A stretch of DNA of 64,000 bases from Limnephilus marmoratus (GCA_917880885.1 OU862910.1:21340710-21404709); one strand, 5' to 3'. Shown: positions 22,286 through 34,489, counted from the stretch's first letter. The notes: generated by a model not told the origin, from the letters alone. Made by a program: numbers and translations.

Positions 22286-22578
22286 GTGCAAATACAAATT
22301 TCCGAAGTGCCCTTCGCTATCAATGCGCTGAAGGTGCGTGGATCCATTACCCCTGTAGGCGGGGTTCTTGGAGAACTTACGCATGCCCGAGAGGCCGGAG
22401 CCGTTCTGCGGGGACACGCGGCCTCGGCAGTCCTCGTCGCGGTCATCGCGGTCGTTCAGGTCCACCGTCTCCAGTTCCAGGTCTCCCTCGTGCAAGCTGG
22501 TGAACGCCTCGTTCACGTAGCCCTGCTTGGACGACCCGTTGGCGGGCAGTTTTGCCATGTTGGTGCGAGGCTGGTCGG
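22286..22578 (-). CDS. Probable host-gene exon, N-terminal coding exon, unknown protein
   Basis: The minus strand shows a pyrimidine-rich TTTTTGTTTCCAG acceptor just before 22578 and a strong GTAAGA donor just after 22286. The 293-base exon has an ATG at 22558-22556 in good insect context (CCAACATGG) and then 91 codons open to the donor, ending in phase 0. It is clearly GC- and CpG-rich against an AT-rich background, with few A/T third positions. The product is hydrophilic: MAKLPANGSSKQGYVNEAF, then acidic stretches (HEGDLELETVDLNDRDDRD), then a basic, Ser/Gly-rich part (SGMRKFSKNPAYRGNGSTHL). It shows no membrane segment or known domain and looks like a cytosolic N-terminal tail. Other exons were not found in the window. 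The frame is also open upstream of the ATG to the acceptor, so an earlier start in a preceding exon is possible. Confidence 0.7.
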
Positions 22579-22974
22579 CTGGAAACAAAAACATACTATT
22601 TAAATGTGTTGTGATGTAATAATTTGTAAGTAGTTCTCCGTGGTGTGTTCACAGGGACCACAAAGCCCAAGAATGAGTTCTTCTTGGACTTCTTCAGCTA
22701 CCTCTCCAACACTAATACCAAAAGGGTTACGAATCAGTTTTTGGATACCTTTCGATTCGGTTGTGTGGTAAAATAAACGAATGTTTCGCTGATCACATTT
22801 TAGATCTCGCGGTCCACGGACCACCGGTTGAGAACCAATTGTCTAAAGAGAGTCTAGTGTTCAATGAGCAATCAAAAATGTTCATATTGAAACAGTACCT
22901 ACCTAAACATATCCTAACTGTCCTAACCTATCCAAAATAATCAAACTATAATTGTGGGTGTTTTAAATTTAATC
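22579..22974. other. No gene seen (upstream intron of the exon)
   Basis: AT-rich. The 74-codon minus frame at 22600-22824 has no domain. Confidence 0.4.
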
Positions 22975-23215
22975 CGCACAGGTGGCTCTGGTGGAAATAA
23001 TTTCCATCTAGGCCTACATCTTATTTTGTGGATGTTATGAGGTGGGCCTTTATGACGAAATTATGGAGTGCACCTGGGTTTTTACAAGGAAGGAGGAAAA
23101 CTCTCTCATCCCAGCTGCTCTCAACCAGTGGGACTACGGCTTCCAGGAATGTTGTAAGGTTAAACAAAGTGGGAGGGGATGGAGACGGGAATGAGGAAGG
23201 GAGGTTATGACTCTG
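22975..23215 (+). repeat. Diverged relative of the D1 start
   Basis: Begins CCGCACAGGTGGCTCTGGTGGAAATAATTTCC, resembling the D1 head at 1582 (CACACAGGAGGCCC...AAATAATTTCCC), then shares GGGCCTTTATGACGAAA with the D1 GGGCCTTTCTAGCGAAA. The remainder differs, so this may be a related subfamily. Confidence 0.45.
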
Positions 23216-23329
23216 GGAATTTTTTATTTATTTCATTTTAAGTATGAGCTTTTGTCTTCAGTTTTATTCTGAGGTTGATGACATTTTGCACTAGACCTTT
23301 AAAACAACGAGAAAGCCACTGAGACATTT

Positions 23330-23690
23330 TTTTCATTAGCCCCACACAGGTGGCATCTTTGGGGACGCTGTATAGAGAGTCTTTTTAAGGAAAGGAAGGA
23401 GAAAATATATGAGGGGTGGGTACGAATCTAGGGGTCATTGTGTTCAGAAGTGACGGATATATTTATGAATCCATCCCTCCCGCTGCAGTGCAAGACGATG
23501 GGTCGAGAGAGACCAGATAGGTTCTCCTCAAATCTGCCTCTCCTGATCTGGCCCGCCACGCAGCTTGTGGGAAGGCGCATCCGCCGCCAAGACCCAGACT
23601 AACCTCATCCAATAAACCCGGGCACCCCGGCTGTCACCAAACATAGCGAACCACGTCGGTTGACCTGTGGCAGGTTTAAGCACAAGGTTT
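23330..23690 (+). repeat. Repeat family D1, copy d
   Basis: CCCCACACAGGTGGCATCTTTGGGG opens the copy. GGAAAGGAAGGAGAAAA, CCGCTGCAGTGCAAGACGATGGGTCGAGAGAG, GGCCCGCCACGCAG and ACCCGGGCACCCCGGC follow in the D1 order. It stops before the GTTATCCAATAAA block. Confidence 0.7.
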
Positions 23691-25387
23691 CGATTTCGAA
23701 ATGTGGTCGATCACCACGGTGGTACATATAGAATCTACGATCATTAAAGCACAAAACTTTTATCTATTTACAGACGATAAAATGTTACCTCAAATCAAAC
23801 ATTTTCAGAAATTTGGCTTCATGTGACATGATTGGAGAATTTAGTCAGTTCGTATTTCAGCTTTCGAAATGTTGGCTTTCGTGATTTTAACAACTCCACA
23901 CAGAAAACCCCGACGGAAATAATTTTCCGGCTACTGTCAAGGCTACGGCTAAGTAAATGCAATAGTAGGGAATTAATGTGATTTTGATTTTAAAATTTGA
24001 TACCTTGGAAAAATTGATCCTTTAATTAAATAATACTTGTAGAAAACATCTTGGATTTTGAAATGAAAAGTCTTTTTATGTGCCCAGAAAAAATAAAGCA
24101 TCAGGTCCATGGACATATGAATATTTCTGGACCTGCCCTAAGTGATAAAAGCGTATTATTTCCCCCTCCCCATAACGGTTCCATGGAGCCAGCTCGGCTT
24201 ACGAGAGCCTCGCTTGAATCTTAAAATGTGACGTCATCACTCTTGTCCTGACCAGCGTGGAGTTCGTATCGTACATTTTACGAACAAATATGAGAGCTTG
24301 TGCTATACATTATACCCTAGTATATGAGTATATAGCGAATGTGGGCGTTTCTCCAGTGAGCTCGTCGCTGGTTACAGGGGTAAGTAAATTATGAAACATT
24401 TGTAAAATTAAATACGGCAACAAAATATTCCTCTGTGAAGAAGGTCGAAGTTTACTTTGCGCATTTGGACTACGCAAATATGTTAATAACGTGGCGGGTA
24501 ATTCGCGCTCCCATGTAAAAAAGTCTATTCATTCAAAGGCAGATTTTGCTTTCAAGAACTAAATAGTGATATTATAATGAGAGATGCCTATATACAGTCA
24601 TCTTTCCCCCCTTCGCCCTTCATAGTTTGGTTCTACCCCTCTTCTGTATCTTCTCGTCAATTCATTTGGATGTCTATGATCAGATCTATAAAAACTGTTT
24701 TATAGTGCTAAATCTTCTACTTATGAAACTCCTTTTCGAATATCATTTTATTATGTAATGTGGCAAATTAAGTTCTTTAGAAAATAATCGGAAAACATTT
24801 TAATATTTGTGGCGGAACTTTACAAAATAATATAAAACATGCTCTTGGCAATGTTTTTTTTTTAATCAAAATAATCTACATAAGGAATGTTAAAGTTAGT
24901 GGTCAGACTCCGAATGCTACACAACTTGGTACATCATTTTATTAAATCCATTGGAGGGCAATGTGTCTTCCAAATTAATAATTACGGAAATATATCTTCA
25001 AATGGATATAAATATCAAAGAAATATATTTTCAAACCTACTCAGTCCTATCGTGGAAGGAAAGTAAAAACTACACTCTTACAGTGTTTTTTCGGTGAAAT
25101 TACAACTTATCGTACATTTTTTTTATATTAAGTGGAACATTAAGGTACGAGTATTCATTCGCATTACACGCACGCGGATATGGGTAATTGGACAACGAGC
25201 ACATTACACGTTTTTAACCGTTGAAATACAAAACGTTCACCGTGTTAAAGAAAATCTAAGATATTCATTAATGCGTTAAGTTAGGAAAACCAATTATTTT
25301 GAATAGTGTACGTGAATGATAAAGTATACATATTGTTCATATTTCATTGCCGAAACAAGTGAAAGAAATAACGATTCATTTTGGTAA
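23691..25387. other. No gene seen
   Basis: No frame, splice pattern or recognised repeat. One short piece at 23886-23930 (ACTCCACACAGAAAACCCC, AAATAATTTTCC) resembles the D1 start. Frames up to 61 codons occur without domain content. Confidence 0.45.
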
Positions 25388-25692
25388 TACCGATCTGCCG
25401 AGCGATTCTCTATCTTTTGTGAGATTGAGGTAGATCTCGGGCGAGATCTCCTGCCAGATTTGTGTGATTTTCTTTGGCTCTTATTTGCTTTTTCTATGGA
25501 CCGATGTGAGAATTTCAGATGTGAGCTATCACGTATTTTAGTTTCGGTCGTTTTAAACACGAATTCCTGCAAGTATGAATGATTATTTATTCATTTAACA
25601 GCCATAGAAAACCACAAAAATCTGACAAGAGATATCTCCCGATATCTATCTCGATATGACAAAAGATAGAGAATTGCTCGGCTGATATAAAA
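25388..25692. repeat. Long inverted repeat (foldback/MITE-like), ~305 bases
   Basis: The left arm at about 25390-25474 and the right arm at 25606-25690 are imperfect inverted complements over ~80 bases. Matching pieces include GCCGAGC, ATTCTCTATCTTTTGT, TAGAT-TCGGG, AGAT-TC and CAGATTTGTG. The 92-codon minus-strand frame across it is a by-product. No transposase is encoded. Confidence 0.7.
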
Positions 25693-27833
25693 ATCTACAT
25701 TGGTTGTAAAAATATAAACACAAAACGTTTAAATCACTCCGTAGCAACATCGAGATGGAGTTTCACCTCAATGAAACCAATGTTATGTGCGGAAAATCTG
25801 GACATTGGATCAAGGGAACATCTATAGAAAACTGACAGAAATGTACAATGAATGTTCTAATACTAGGAAAAGAAAGTCAGACCGGTAAAAAAGGTGAAAA
25901 ATTGGTTTTACCCGTTTCAGCAATATATCTACATTTTCATAAAAATGAAAATAACTTAAAATCTTCTAGCTATTCGTTGATTCAGCAAAAGCAACCTCTC
26001 GGAAGTTGGAGTGGATAGGATCCCACTGTTAACTTTGTTGCAAAATTGCAATGAAATGAGCAATTGAAAGAGCCGTGCAAGACAATGGTATTAAACATCT
26101 ATACAGTATCACCGTCACAATCTCTACACACAAGAGTAACAATATTGGGCATGTGGCATGTGGCACGGCTAACGGATGACCGTTGTAAATAAAACACCAT
26201 CGAATAGCATTATGGTTACGGAAAAGATATATTACATATAGGTCGCCCTAAGATGAGATGGGAGTTATAGAAAACAGCTTATATCTGCTAATTATTAGAC
26301 TGAACTGGACGCTAGGAAGATACAGAAGAAGTATGAGGAAGAAGAAATCACAGAACTGATAAAAACAAACAATGAACCATGGAATTTCTCGATGTGAATG
26401 TTAATTGCATTCACTTAAAATATTTATAGATGTTCTACTTTGATAGATAACCGTAAGGTCAACGGTATTTTATAAACATTAGTCATTTTGTACTCTCTAC
26501 TTTTCTTGTGAATGAGAGGTGATACCAAGTATTGAGAATGTGCAGAATAATGTATTTAATAAGCAATAATGAGATGCAGAATCTGTACTCTGTACCTAAC
26601 TGAATTCATTATTTTATAACCTGTCAATTGGATGTGTTACTAGTAATTTTTTAGGTAAGTCTACATATCTATATGTGCCCAGTCATTTCGCAGAAATTCA
26701 AATGTAACATTATGGTCAAATGGACATTCAGCACCATTTTTTTTGTCAAAGGTCGCCGATTCTAATTGCATTTCAGCTATCCATCAAATTGTAATAAACA
26801 GACATGCTTAACAACATGATAATTGTTCTCTTCTGCTGGTCACAATTTGTTCAAAAGCTGAAACGGACTTAGACTCGGCATCTAACGGGAACCCTTCAAC
26901 TGTTACAAAAACGGAGCTGAATAACCATTTGATGACTTTGTCACACGTGCATTTTTATAAAAGAACTGGGCCCACATAATCGATTATTTATTTAGGTCAT
27001 CGAAACTTTACGAATCTATAAACTATTATAATGTAACAATCATAAATCATTAATACTGTTCGATTCAAAGTCAACCATAATCATGTTAACCATAATTTAC
27101 TTTCGGCATATTTTCGGTGTCTTTTAAACACATAGTTTTTTTTTAAATTAAAGCGACATTGTTGGAATTAAAATGTTTCAGTTGTGACCAATTGCTATAA
27201 TTATCGACTTTCGATTTCTTTTAAACATATTATGGTTTATTAGAATAAAAGCGGCATGGTGGATGGACCTTAATCCTATTATTAAAATTTTCAGTTGTGA
27301 CTAATTGCTTTTTACGATCGAGTTGAATACCTTTGTTCCTTATCACAACTATTGAATTTGCAAAGGTAAAATATCTAATTCCCATGTAAACGCGGCTATG
27401 AATTAAGTACAAAATTTCAGCGTGTATTTAAATATTTTTTAAATTGCATAAATTGCGCCTTTTAACCTGCGAGATTTAACCTCAATGCGAATAATGTCAT
27501 CGCAGATTTTAAAAGGAACCTGTTTTGAAGCCCTAACCTGCGGGTTCTGTATTGAATCGGTCGGGTTGTTGGGACATTGACCCTTTAATTTTGAAATTTC
27601 ACAACAGTAAGTTACTGAAATTCTGTTGAAATTTGTATCTGGTAGGTTTGATATCTACCATATTTCCATACTTATATGCTTCTTCAAGTCTACCAAATCA
27701 ATATCAACTACCATATCCTTGGCTGAGTTGTGCCAGCTGGTAGAACGTGGAAATTTTTGAAAGGGATATCTTTTTACCGCACGAATAATTCAGGAATCTA
27801 AAGGAAACCGTTTATCGGAGTAACATGCTGTGG
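25693..27833. other. No gene seen
   Basis: About 2.1 kb with little repeat structure and no plausible exon. There is a pair of similar ~110 base segments at about 27110-27200 and 27230-27310 (AATT-TCAGTTGTGAC-AATTGCT). Probably intron or intergenic. Confidence 0.4.
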
Positions 27834-28602
27834 GTAGGCTTGTTGAAAAAGTATCGATATATCGATGTATTTTTTTTTCAATTCAATACATCGATATTTT
27901 TAGCCGATCCAATATCTAAAATTGTATCATAAACGATATTTTTATTTTATTTATGTATCTAAAGTCACTAGAATCCAAAGCCGTACAGGAACGAACGGAA
28001 AAAAGTATCTGTATTGGGTCATGACATCTGGCGGTTGCAATTTTAACTATTAACAGCTTACAAATCTATCGTCTTTGCATTAGTATTTGCGATCACTAAT
28101 ACTATCTCATATGTGTAGGTACACACATAGAAATGTATGCTATTTTTCGCAATTTTTTTCAAAGCACTCCTATATTTTGGTTCCGAATTATCTATGATTA
28201 TTTACTATACCTTGTTCCAAACACAAAGTGTTTTTTGACAGATTAATACGCCAATTGAATGTTACTGAGACGCATACAAACTTTTTATGCGTCTCAGTTT
28301 ACATATAAGTTAGAAGACAGTCTTTTAGTTTGTGATATTTTTGTTATTATTACGTAATAAAAATAAATACTGATAAAAATACCTTCACTTTTATTGTGAT
28401 TTTTGTGCATTAAAATAATGCACATGGTGTATAAAAATTAATATTGATAATATTGAGTTGAATACACTATTATTTTAAAAACGCAAAATCTTTTGAAAAT
28501 TTGACCGATATATCGATACATCGATATTTTTTCCTCGATATAACGACGTCAATATTGATATTTTAATAAATATCGATATATCGATATGTTGACGCAACTA
28601 TG
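27834..28602. repeat. Inverted-repeat element with ATCGAT-rich ends
   Basis: Both ends hold alternating ATCGAT words: GTATCGATATATCGATGTAT at 27851-27870 and its inverted counterpart AAATATCGATATATCGATAT near 28568-28587. Further inverted pieces occur just inside (ACATCGATATTTTT on the left, CGATACATCGATATTTTTT on the right). A 13 bp perfect stem-loop, ACTGAGACGCATA (28264-28276) with its complement at 28286-28298, lies in the middle. No frame is present. The layout suggests a non-autonomous DNA element; I could not find a target duplication. Confidence 0.55.
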
Positions 28603-29887
28603 TATACCTATCTATATACCTTGTTCCATTTATCTACCCATCCTTTGTTTACCACAATTACCTGTCCCTACTGACAATATTACCTACCGTTCAACAATAA
28701 AATCAATATGTCAGTCAGTCTGTTAAAATAAGCTGTGCAACGAACATCATTATTCTCTCAGTTTTATATAACATCGACCAGTTTATGGAAGCTTGTGCAG
28801 TGAGTGATTTAGTGCTCCCTCAGATCCATAATATTGAGCGGAACATCAACCATAAGGGGTAAGTCAGTTTCCTTCTCCATTCATCTGTCTACCATTCCCC
28901 TTAGTTGTGTCAAAGTATTCACAAACATAACATTTTTTTTAATATATTGATACAGTCCACTCCACGTGTCGCCTTTGCGATACCACGATATTTTTTTCAC
29001 TTTCAACACCCCTAGCTGTGGAAATGACCTATTTGCTAGTATATAAAAGACTTATTTTAATAATATGAAGTTATGAATTAACTTCCCAAGAAGTTGGGTA
29101 ACTAATAGCAAGGTATCAAGAATGGTAAAGTTCAGTTGTTTTCTCTTGTCTCTAAATTCATGATTTTAGAGGAAAGTGTTTCCACCCATCCTACCGTATA
29201 AGAAGCACAAGACAATAAGAAGAATTCCGTAATATTATTTTGGGGTGTATATCTATATTACCTACTCAATCGTAGAAAATAATTTAGATATGCCATTTTT
29301 TCAAATGTGTTCAATCCCTCTGTAATAGTCTTTCACTGGCCATTATTATATTATTAGACCATTTCCTTCAAGATTAGCGTATATTAGACCAGTTAATAGG
29401 GAAGATCAAAAAGCAATTGAAAAAAAAATTAGATGTACTAAAGTAATATTTTATTGCGGAAAGTATTCGATTAAAATAGTTAGTTTAAAAGCTCTGAAGT
29501 TATCTTTGATTTTGGAAGAATTTTAATTTAAACTTTTTTATATTTATATACAAGATGTTAAGGGACGCACTTGACTTATTTTTACCGATGTTGTCAAGAC
29601 ATTATTTGGAGTAGGTACAAAATGTAAATGAAATTTTAGACATCCTTTTTTAAAAAAAATATTCCAAAATAAATAAATAAATTCTTCTACGTGTCGTCAA
29701 TGGTCATCCAGCCGAGAAATCAACCAAACCCTACGGCTTTGAAAAAAAATCAAAAATGTCACCGGAGACCAAAATTTTATTTACGTTTTTTTTACTTAGC
29801 ATTTATTAAAGTTACAATTTTACACATTTTATCACTCTCCTAAGCAGCTGCTTGTGTTTAGGAGAGAACAACTAATTATTTTTAAAT
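28603..29887. other. No gene seen
   Basis: AT-rich sequence with no recognised element or exon. Confidence 0.4.
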
Positions 29888-30417
29888 TGTAACGCGCGGT
29901 ATTTGGTCCAACGCACGGATCCGAATACTTTCTCCCTCACACGCATAGCGCCGACTCACTCGGCGACTTTCGGCTCAACACCCGGACAAGAAGACACCCC
30001 ATTGGCCGAGCTACCCCCCCCCCTCCGTCATCGGCTGGCACTACCCCGCCCCAAAGGGTATGTAACACCGTGCAGGCCTATATGGAGCCAGAGTATCCAG
30101 TCTCCCCTCCCCAGTACCATGTCGAGAGAGCCCTCTGGGTCCTCCTTGGGAATTCAAGTAAAGCGCCCTCGAGGACATTACTTGTCGGGAAAACCTTAAC
30201 CCAACCAAGAGACCACGGGTCCTCTGTTGAGGTTATTACGCTAAGTGTTTAGCGAGAACGTTAGTGAACATTGTTTAAACTCTAAGTGATTCTACTTTGT
30301 GCTACAACTCCCTGTACTCTGTTTTTTACTATAAGCTGTGAACCCTGTATATAAGAGAAATAAACTGACTAACGCTGAAAGACTAAAAGACTATTTTCTT
30401 ATAAATACCCTGCCACA
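29888..30417 (+). mobile_element. Solo LTR of an LTR retrotransposon
   Basis: Begins TGTAACGCGCGG and ends CCTGCCACA (TG...CA), with a four-base duplication AAAT on both sides (29884-29887 and 30418-30421). Inside are a TATA-like GTATATAAGAG near 30347 and a polyadenylation signal AATAAA near 30359. The left half is GC-rich against the AT-rich flanks. There is no internal region or second LTR within the window, which fits a solo LTR left by LTR-LTR recombination. The four-base duplication suits Ty3/gypsy-type integration. The 98-codon frame inside it is not a gene. Confidence 0.75.
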
Positions 30418-30585
30418 AAATCTATTTAAATGAAAAATATTATTACAAAAACTATTAGTAATTTTATGAGAAAATACAATAAAAGTAATAAAAATATAGG
30501 TGAGTTATACCTAAGTGATTCAAAGGATTGATAAAGCAAAATCATAAATCTAAACAATAAGAAAAGTTATGAGGTGCTCTGGTAT

Positions 30586-30810
30586 TTAATTTTTTTTTGT
30601 CGTAGTATTCTTCCGATAGTATATCAGTGGTAATTTATGGAATAATTTTATACCCTTAAATATATAGTGATGCTGTGCTGTTGTGGTTCGGACTAGTGGT
30701 ACGGTTAGTCCTCCAACAGATATAATTCTTTTGCTAATATTTAACTGTGGTATATTATTTTTATTAAAGAAATCTTCACGTAGTTGTGTAGTAAATTTTG
30801 TCATAAACAT
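30586..30810 (-). pseudogene. Possible LINE tail fragment
   Basis: A 74-codon minus-strand frame with LRED, then GGLTVPLVRTTTAQHHYIFKGIK and LFHKLPL resembles the C-terminal tail of CR1/Jockey-type proteins (a variable basic region, then F-NxLP). The match is weak and rests on a few positions. Confidence 0.35.
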
Positions 30811-31639
30811 TTTGTAAGTGGGGGAACCGGGAAATCTTGGAAAACATTTATTGTTGGGTAGTAATAAGGCTTCTTAAATTAAAATTTAAAAACATTTCAA
30901 TATATGTTAGTATTCCAGAAAGGTTACGGACGATTGTTCAATTTTCAAGTTCTGTGAAAGTTCTATTAAGTGCTGTTATTAAATCACTATGGGATAGTTA
31001 CTTGACAGAACTGAAATAATATCAGAACTTCTAAATTTGATGTTCTCTTCAAATTCTGTGAAACAAATCGTCCTAAGTGATTACCAATTAACATTATTTC
31101 TTGCATTTTTTTTAATATTCACCTTAATTATAAATATTATAACAACCGGGGTGCACGTAATATAGCACAGATTTGAGTTGCCTGCACTTTCAGACCACCA
31201 TGTACTGATAGATGACAATTGGGTTAAGTTTTATTTCACTTTCATTCGTTCAAAATTTAGAGCAGATTTTGCAGATACTGTTAGAAATAAACTTACTGCG
31301 ATAAATAGCGATAATCCCACTGCTTTTAACACTCTCAGTTACCAGAGGAGTTTTGTAACAATCGGTAAATTGCATTTTCACTGCCGATATATAAGTACTT
31401 GTACATAATGCGCAATAATGGTACACGTATGCGCAATAACCGCAGCATGTAATAATTTTTCAGCATCCGTCGTTGCCATTGTCGAATGAAACGGCAATAA
31501 AATTTATAATCTCAATGGCCCTAGATGCAAACGCATATGCAGGTGGAAAACCTGCACCTAGTCGTGTTATTTGTTTATGTTGAGATAAGAAAACACTGCA
31601 GATTTACCTAGAGTTCAAATAATCTTAATATATTTCTTT
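30811..31639. other. No gene seen
   Basis: AT-rich DNA. The short plus frames at 30837 and 31178 lack any domain. Confidence 0.4.
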
Positions 31640-32410
31640 TAATATAATCTTTCCCTAATTGAAGTTGTGCAGAGGCTAATAATTAAAATCATATTAAAAA
31701 AACCTTCTGACTACCCGACGGATCAATTATTTAAGGAATTCCAAGTACCATCTTTCAAAGATCTATACAATAGAAATGCATTGATTCAAATTATAAAAGA
31801 AAAAGAAAAGTATCAATTTATAACTGAAAACCGTACTAGACATAAATGTATTTTTTCATGCCCAAAATTAAACACTTCCTTCGCACAAAATTATTATACT
31901 TATCAAGGAAGACTTATTTTCAACCGATTACCGGACGAAATTAGAAAAATTAATGATAAAATCCAATTAATAAACACTGTTAAAAAATATTTAAAGAAAA
32001 TCTCAAAAAAAAAAAGTTTCCGACTAATCTAATCTCAAGAATAACTACTTATAACTCAGTTTCCAAGTGATACTCTGTTCTTCAAATAAGTTAAATTTTG
32101 TATTGTTTTTAGCAACTAATTACAATAATTTAGATACATTATCCAAATAGTAAAATTGTTTTGATAGTAGATAAATACTTATAATTACATATCACCGAAC
32201 TTACAACTTATTGTTTTTTACATTCACATTGTAATTTAAGAACTTAAATATAGCATTAAAAAATGTACACTACTCTTCCAGACACAAGCTAACGCTTCCA
32301 TGGAAGAGTGGTATTAGCATATTTGAATATGAACATGTAAGCAAATTAATACATCATCTGTAATGTACATTATATTTTATATGTTAAAAAAAAAATTAAA
32401 AAAAAAAATA
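31640..32410 (+). pseudogene. CR1/Jockey-type LINE 3' end
   Basis: An open frame ending at 32032 encodes the ORF2 tail: EVVQRLIIKIILKKP, then YPTDQLFKEFQVPSFKDLYNR, a segment with NTSFAQNYYTYQGRLIFNRLPDEIR, and a basic end KKSFRLI. The 3' UTR runs to an A-rich tail near 32385-32410. Only the C-terminal ~130 codons survive, uninterrupted, so this is a 5'-truncated but relatively undecayed insertion. Confidence 0.75.
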
Positions 32411-32800
32411 TATATATATAAAAATGAAGTTTCTTTGTTTGTCCCTAATGCGATCATAAACATTTCATCGGATTGCTGTGAAACTTTGTTGATTTGTTGT
32501 ACGCATGCCCGCGAGAGTTTCTATGTATAATGGGTGAGCTCTGGCATTATGAAATTATTTCTTACACCATTCATCTGATTGCGATGAAATTTTGGTGAGT
32601 TGTTTAATGTTGATTTTAAGCAGCCATTCCTGAGCATATTTGGAGTTATAAATGCAGATGTCATTTTGCTGTCTATTAAAAACAAAAAAATATGTTTTTC
32701 AATTACACGTCGCTACTGTTCCCATCGTTATGGGGTAAATTCCGTCGTGGTGTGTTTGAGCGATACAAAATTAAAATTTTAAATAAAACAATAAGCGATA
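32411..32800 (+). repeat. AT-flanked dispersed repeat (possible Helitron-like piece)
   Basis: ATATATATATAAAAATGAAGTTTC followed by text such as CATTTCATCGGATTGC and CATTCATCTGATTGCGATGAAATTTT has the style of widespread insect repeats that begin TATAAAAATGAA-TT and contain repeated CCGAT-TG-TGAAATTT words. The class is a guess from style. It directly follows the LINE A-tail. Confidence 0.35.
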
Positions 32801-33364
32801 CAGAGTGATACATTTATCTAGGCAGTCAGTCAAATAAGAAAGTAATGAACGAAACCAATAATTTTAAATATCTAGCTAAATACTAGGTACGCACATTCAT
32901 TGAAAAATTTGAAGAAGCTATTTTTTTATTCTTTGATTCTTTTACCTAAGTAGGAATGATGCAGGTGATTATTTTACCAGATAATCAGTGCGGGTCTTAC
33001 ACAAAAATTTCGTTTCCTAATTGTAATTTTTCCTGGTTGTTTCGAATCAAAAAAGTTTTTCCTGGATTATCTTCGCCTAATATGCCAATTATACTAATCC
33101 TTATCGAGGAAATTATAGAACCTCTTATTAAAGTTCAGGTAAAACAATGTCAACTACTACTAACTGTTATAGTTGAAATGGTGATAACATTGTACTGTTG
33201 GTTTGTTGAAACTATGATTATTTATTGGAAAAATATAAAATTTCACTATCTTGAGAAAAACTCATACAAAAACAATGAATAAATTCTAAAATGCACATTG
33301 CAATTTTTTCCGTGTCTATTTTTATTAGTTTACTTGAACTGAACGAAATGGAAATTATGTAAAA
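32801..33364. other. No gene seen
   Basis: A 108-codon plus frame at 32956-33282 (start near MMQVIILPDN) has mixed hydrophobic segments but no recognisable family, and its composition matches the background. Not called as a gene. Confidence 0.4.
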
Positions 33365-34430
33365 CTAGCTGACCCGACGAACTTCGTACCACCTCAGAAT
33401 CAATAACTGTTGAATTAAATTAAGTTTTTTTATTAAGTTAAAAAACACACAATGAAGCAATTATCGATGCCCAACTGTCCGTGTTTTCTTTTGGCAATAT
33501 CAGAGATGGCGTTGTGTACGAATTTACATTTTTTGTGATTTTCTTATTTTTCCACTTACTTACGGGGATTTTTGAAAGGAAGCGGGTACGGGTGCCGCCG
33601 CCCCGGGAACCATTTATTGGATAACCAACACCTCTGCCATAACTCACCCCAAGTGGTTCGCTACTTTTGGTGATTTAGCAGGGGTGCTCGAGTTCATTGG
33701 GTGACTTTTGTGCGGGTCTTGGCGGCGGATGCGTATGCCCACCTGCTGCGTGGCGGGCCGGATCGAGAGAGACTGGTTGAAGGAGGCCTTTTGATCTTTC
33801 CAGCCGGATTCTCTCGACCAATGAGTCGAAAAAGTCCGGCTGGAAAGGTCAAGGTCGATTCCGGTCAAGGCAATGGCCTTGCACCGCAGTTGGAGGGATG
33901 GATCCACTCCCGGATACACTGACCTCCAGATTCCTACCCACCCCTCATGCCTTTTTCCTTCCCAGAACTTCCTATCCTACCCCTCCTTAAAAAGACCCTC
34001 CACACAGCAACCCCTAAGATGACATAGGTCCTGAGTGGATCTTACGTAAAAAAAATGCGTTTCATTTCAGAGATTTATTATTATTGTATGGAGGGGTGCA
34101 GAGACCTGTTCACTGTTTGTCTCATTTTCGACTATTGACATTTAGTGTTTTTGAATTTTTGGAATTCACGCACAGTAAAAATATTATACCTGTCACAATA
34201 TTGCTGCAGTTCTTTCAAAATATGAGAATTCGTTCCATACAAAATGTATGAATAAAATCATTTTCTTCATAACTTTCTTTTTCGTAAATTTTTGCGATGT
34301 TTTGATAGTTATTCTGTTATCAGGGGCGAAGAAAAACCCGACAAATCATCCGACGATCATCAAAATCGGTCCAGCCGATCTCGAGTTATAAATAGTGTAA
34401 CTAACCCGACTTTTTTTTATATATTAAGAT
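33365..34430 (+). repeat. Repeat family H, copy 1, interrupted by D1
   Basis: Starts CTAGCTGACCCGACGAACTT and ends ATATATTAAGAT. The inner text (AATATTGCTGCAGTTCTTTC, GAATTCGTTCCATACAAAAT, ATCGGTCCAGCCGATCTCGA) matches the copy at 54976-55490. Family H occurs at least seven times in the window. Such CTAGCTG-headed repeats are common in insect genomes; their class is not settled by what I can see. D1 copy e sits inside. Confidence 0.75.
33584..34045 (-). repeat. Repeat family D1, copy e (near full length, nested in H)
   Basis: Reverse-complement copy of D1, running from the GGTACC-type end (GGTGCCGCCGCCCCGGG, TTATTGGATAACC) through GCGGATGCGTATGCCCACC and GAGTGGATCC to ACACAGCAACCCC. A local duplication of GTCCGGCTGGAAAGGTC and its partner gives it about 460 bases. 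The small open frames on both strands are artefacts. Confidence 0.75.
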
Positions 34431-34489
34431 TTTAAATTAATTAGTTGAAGGTTATATTGTTAATTCTAAAATTTGAAGTTTGATAGAAG

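Noticed and set aside
29903..30199. 98-codon frame with many Pro and Arg codons
   Set aside because: It lies entirely inside the solo LTR, has no domain, and the open frame follows from GC-rich composition.
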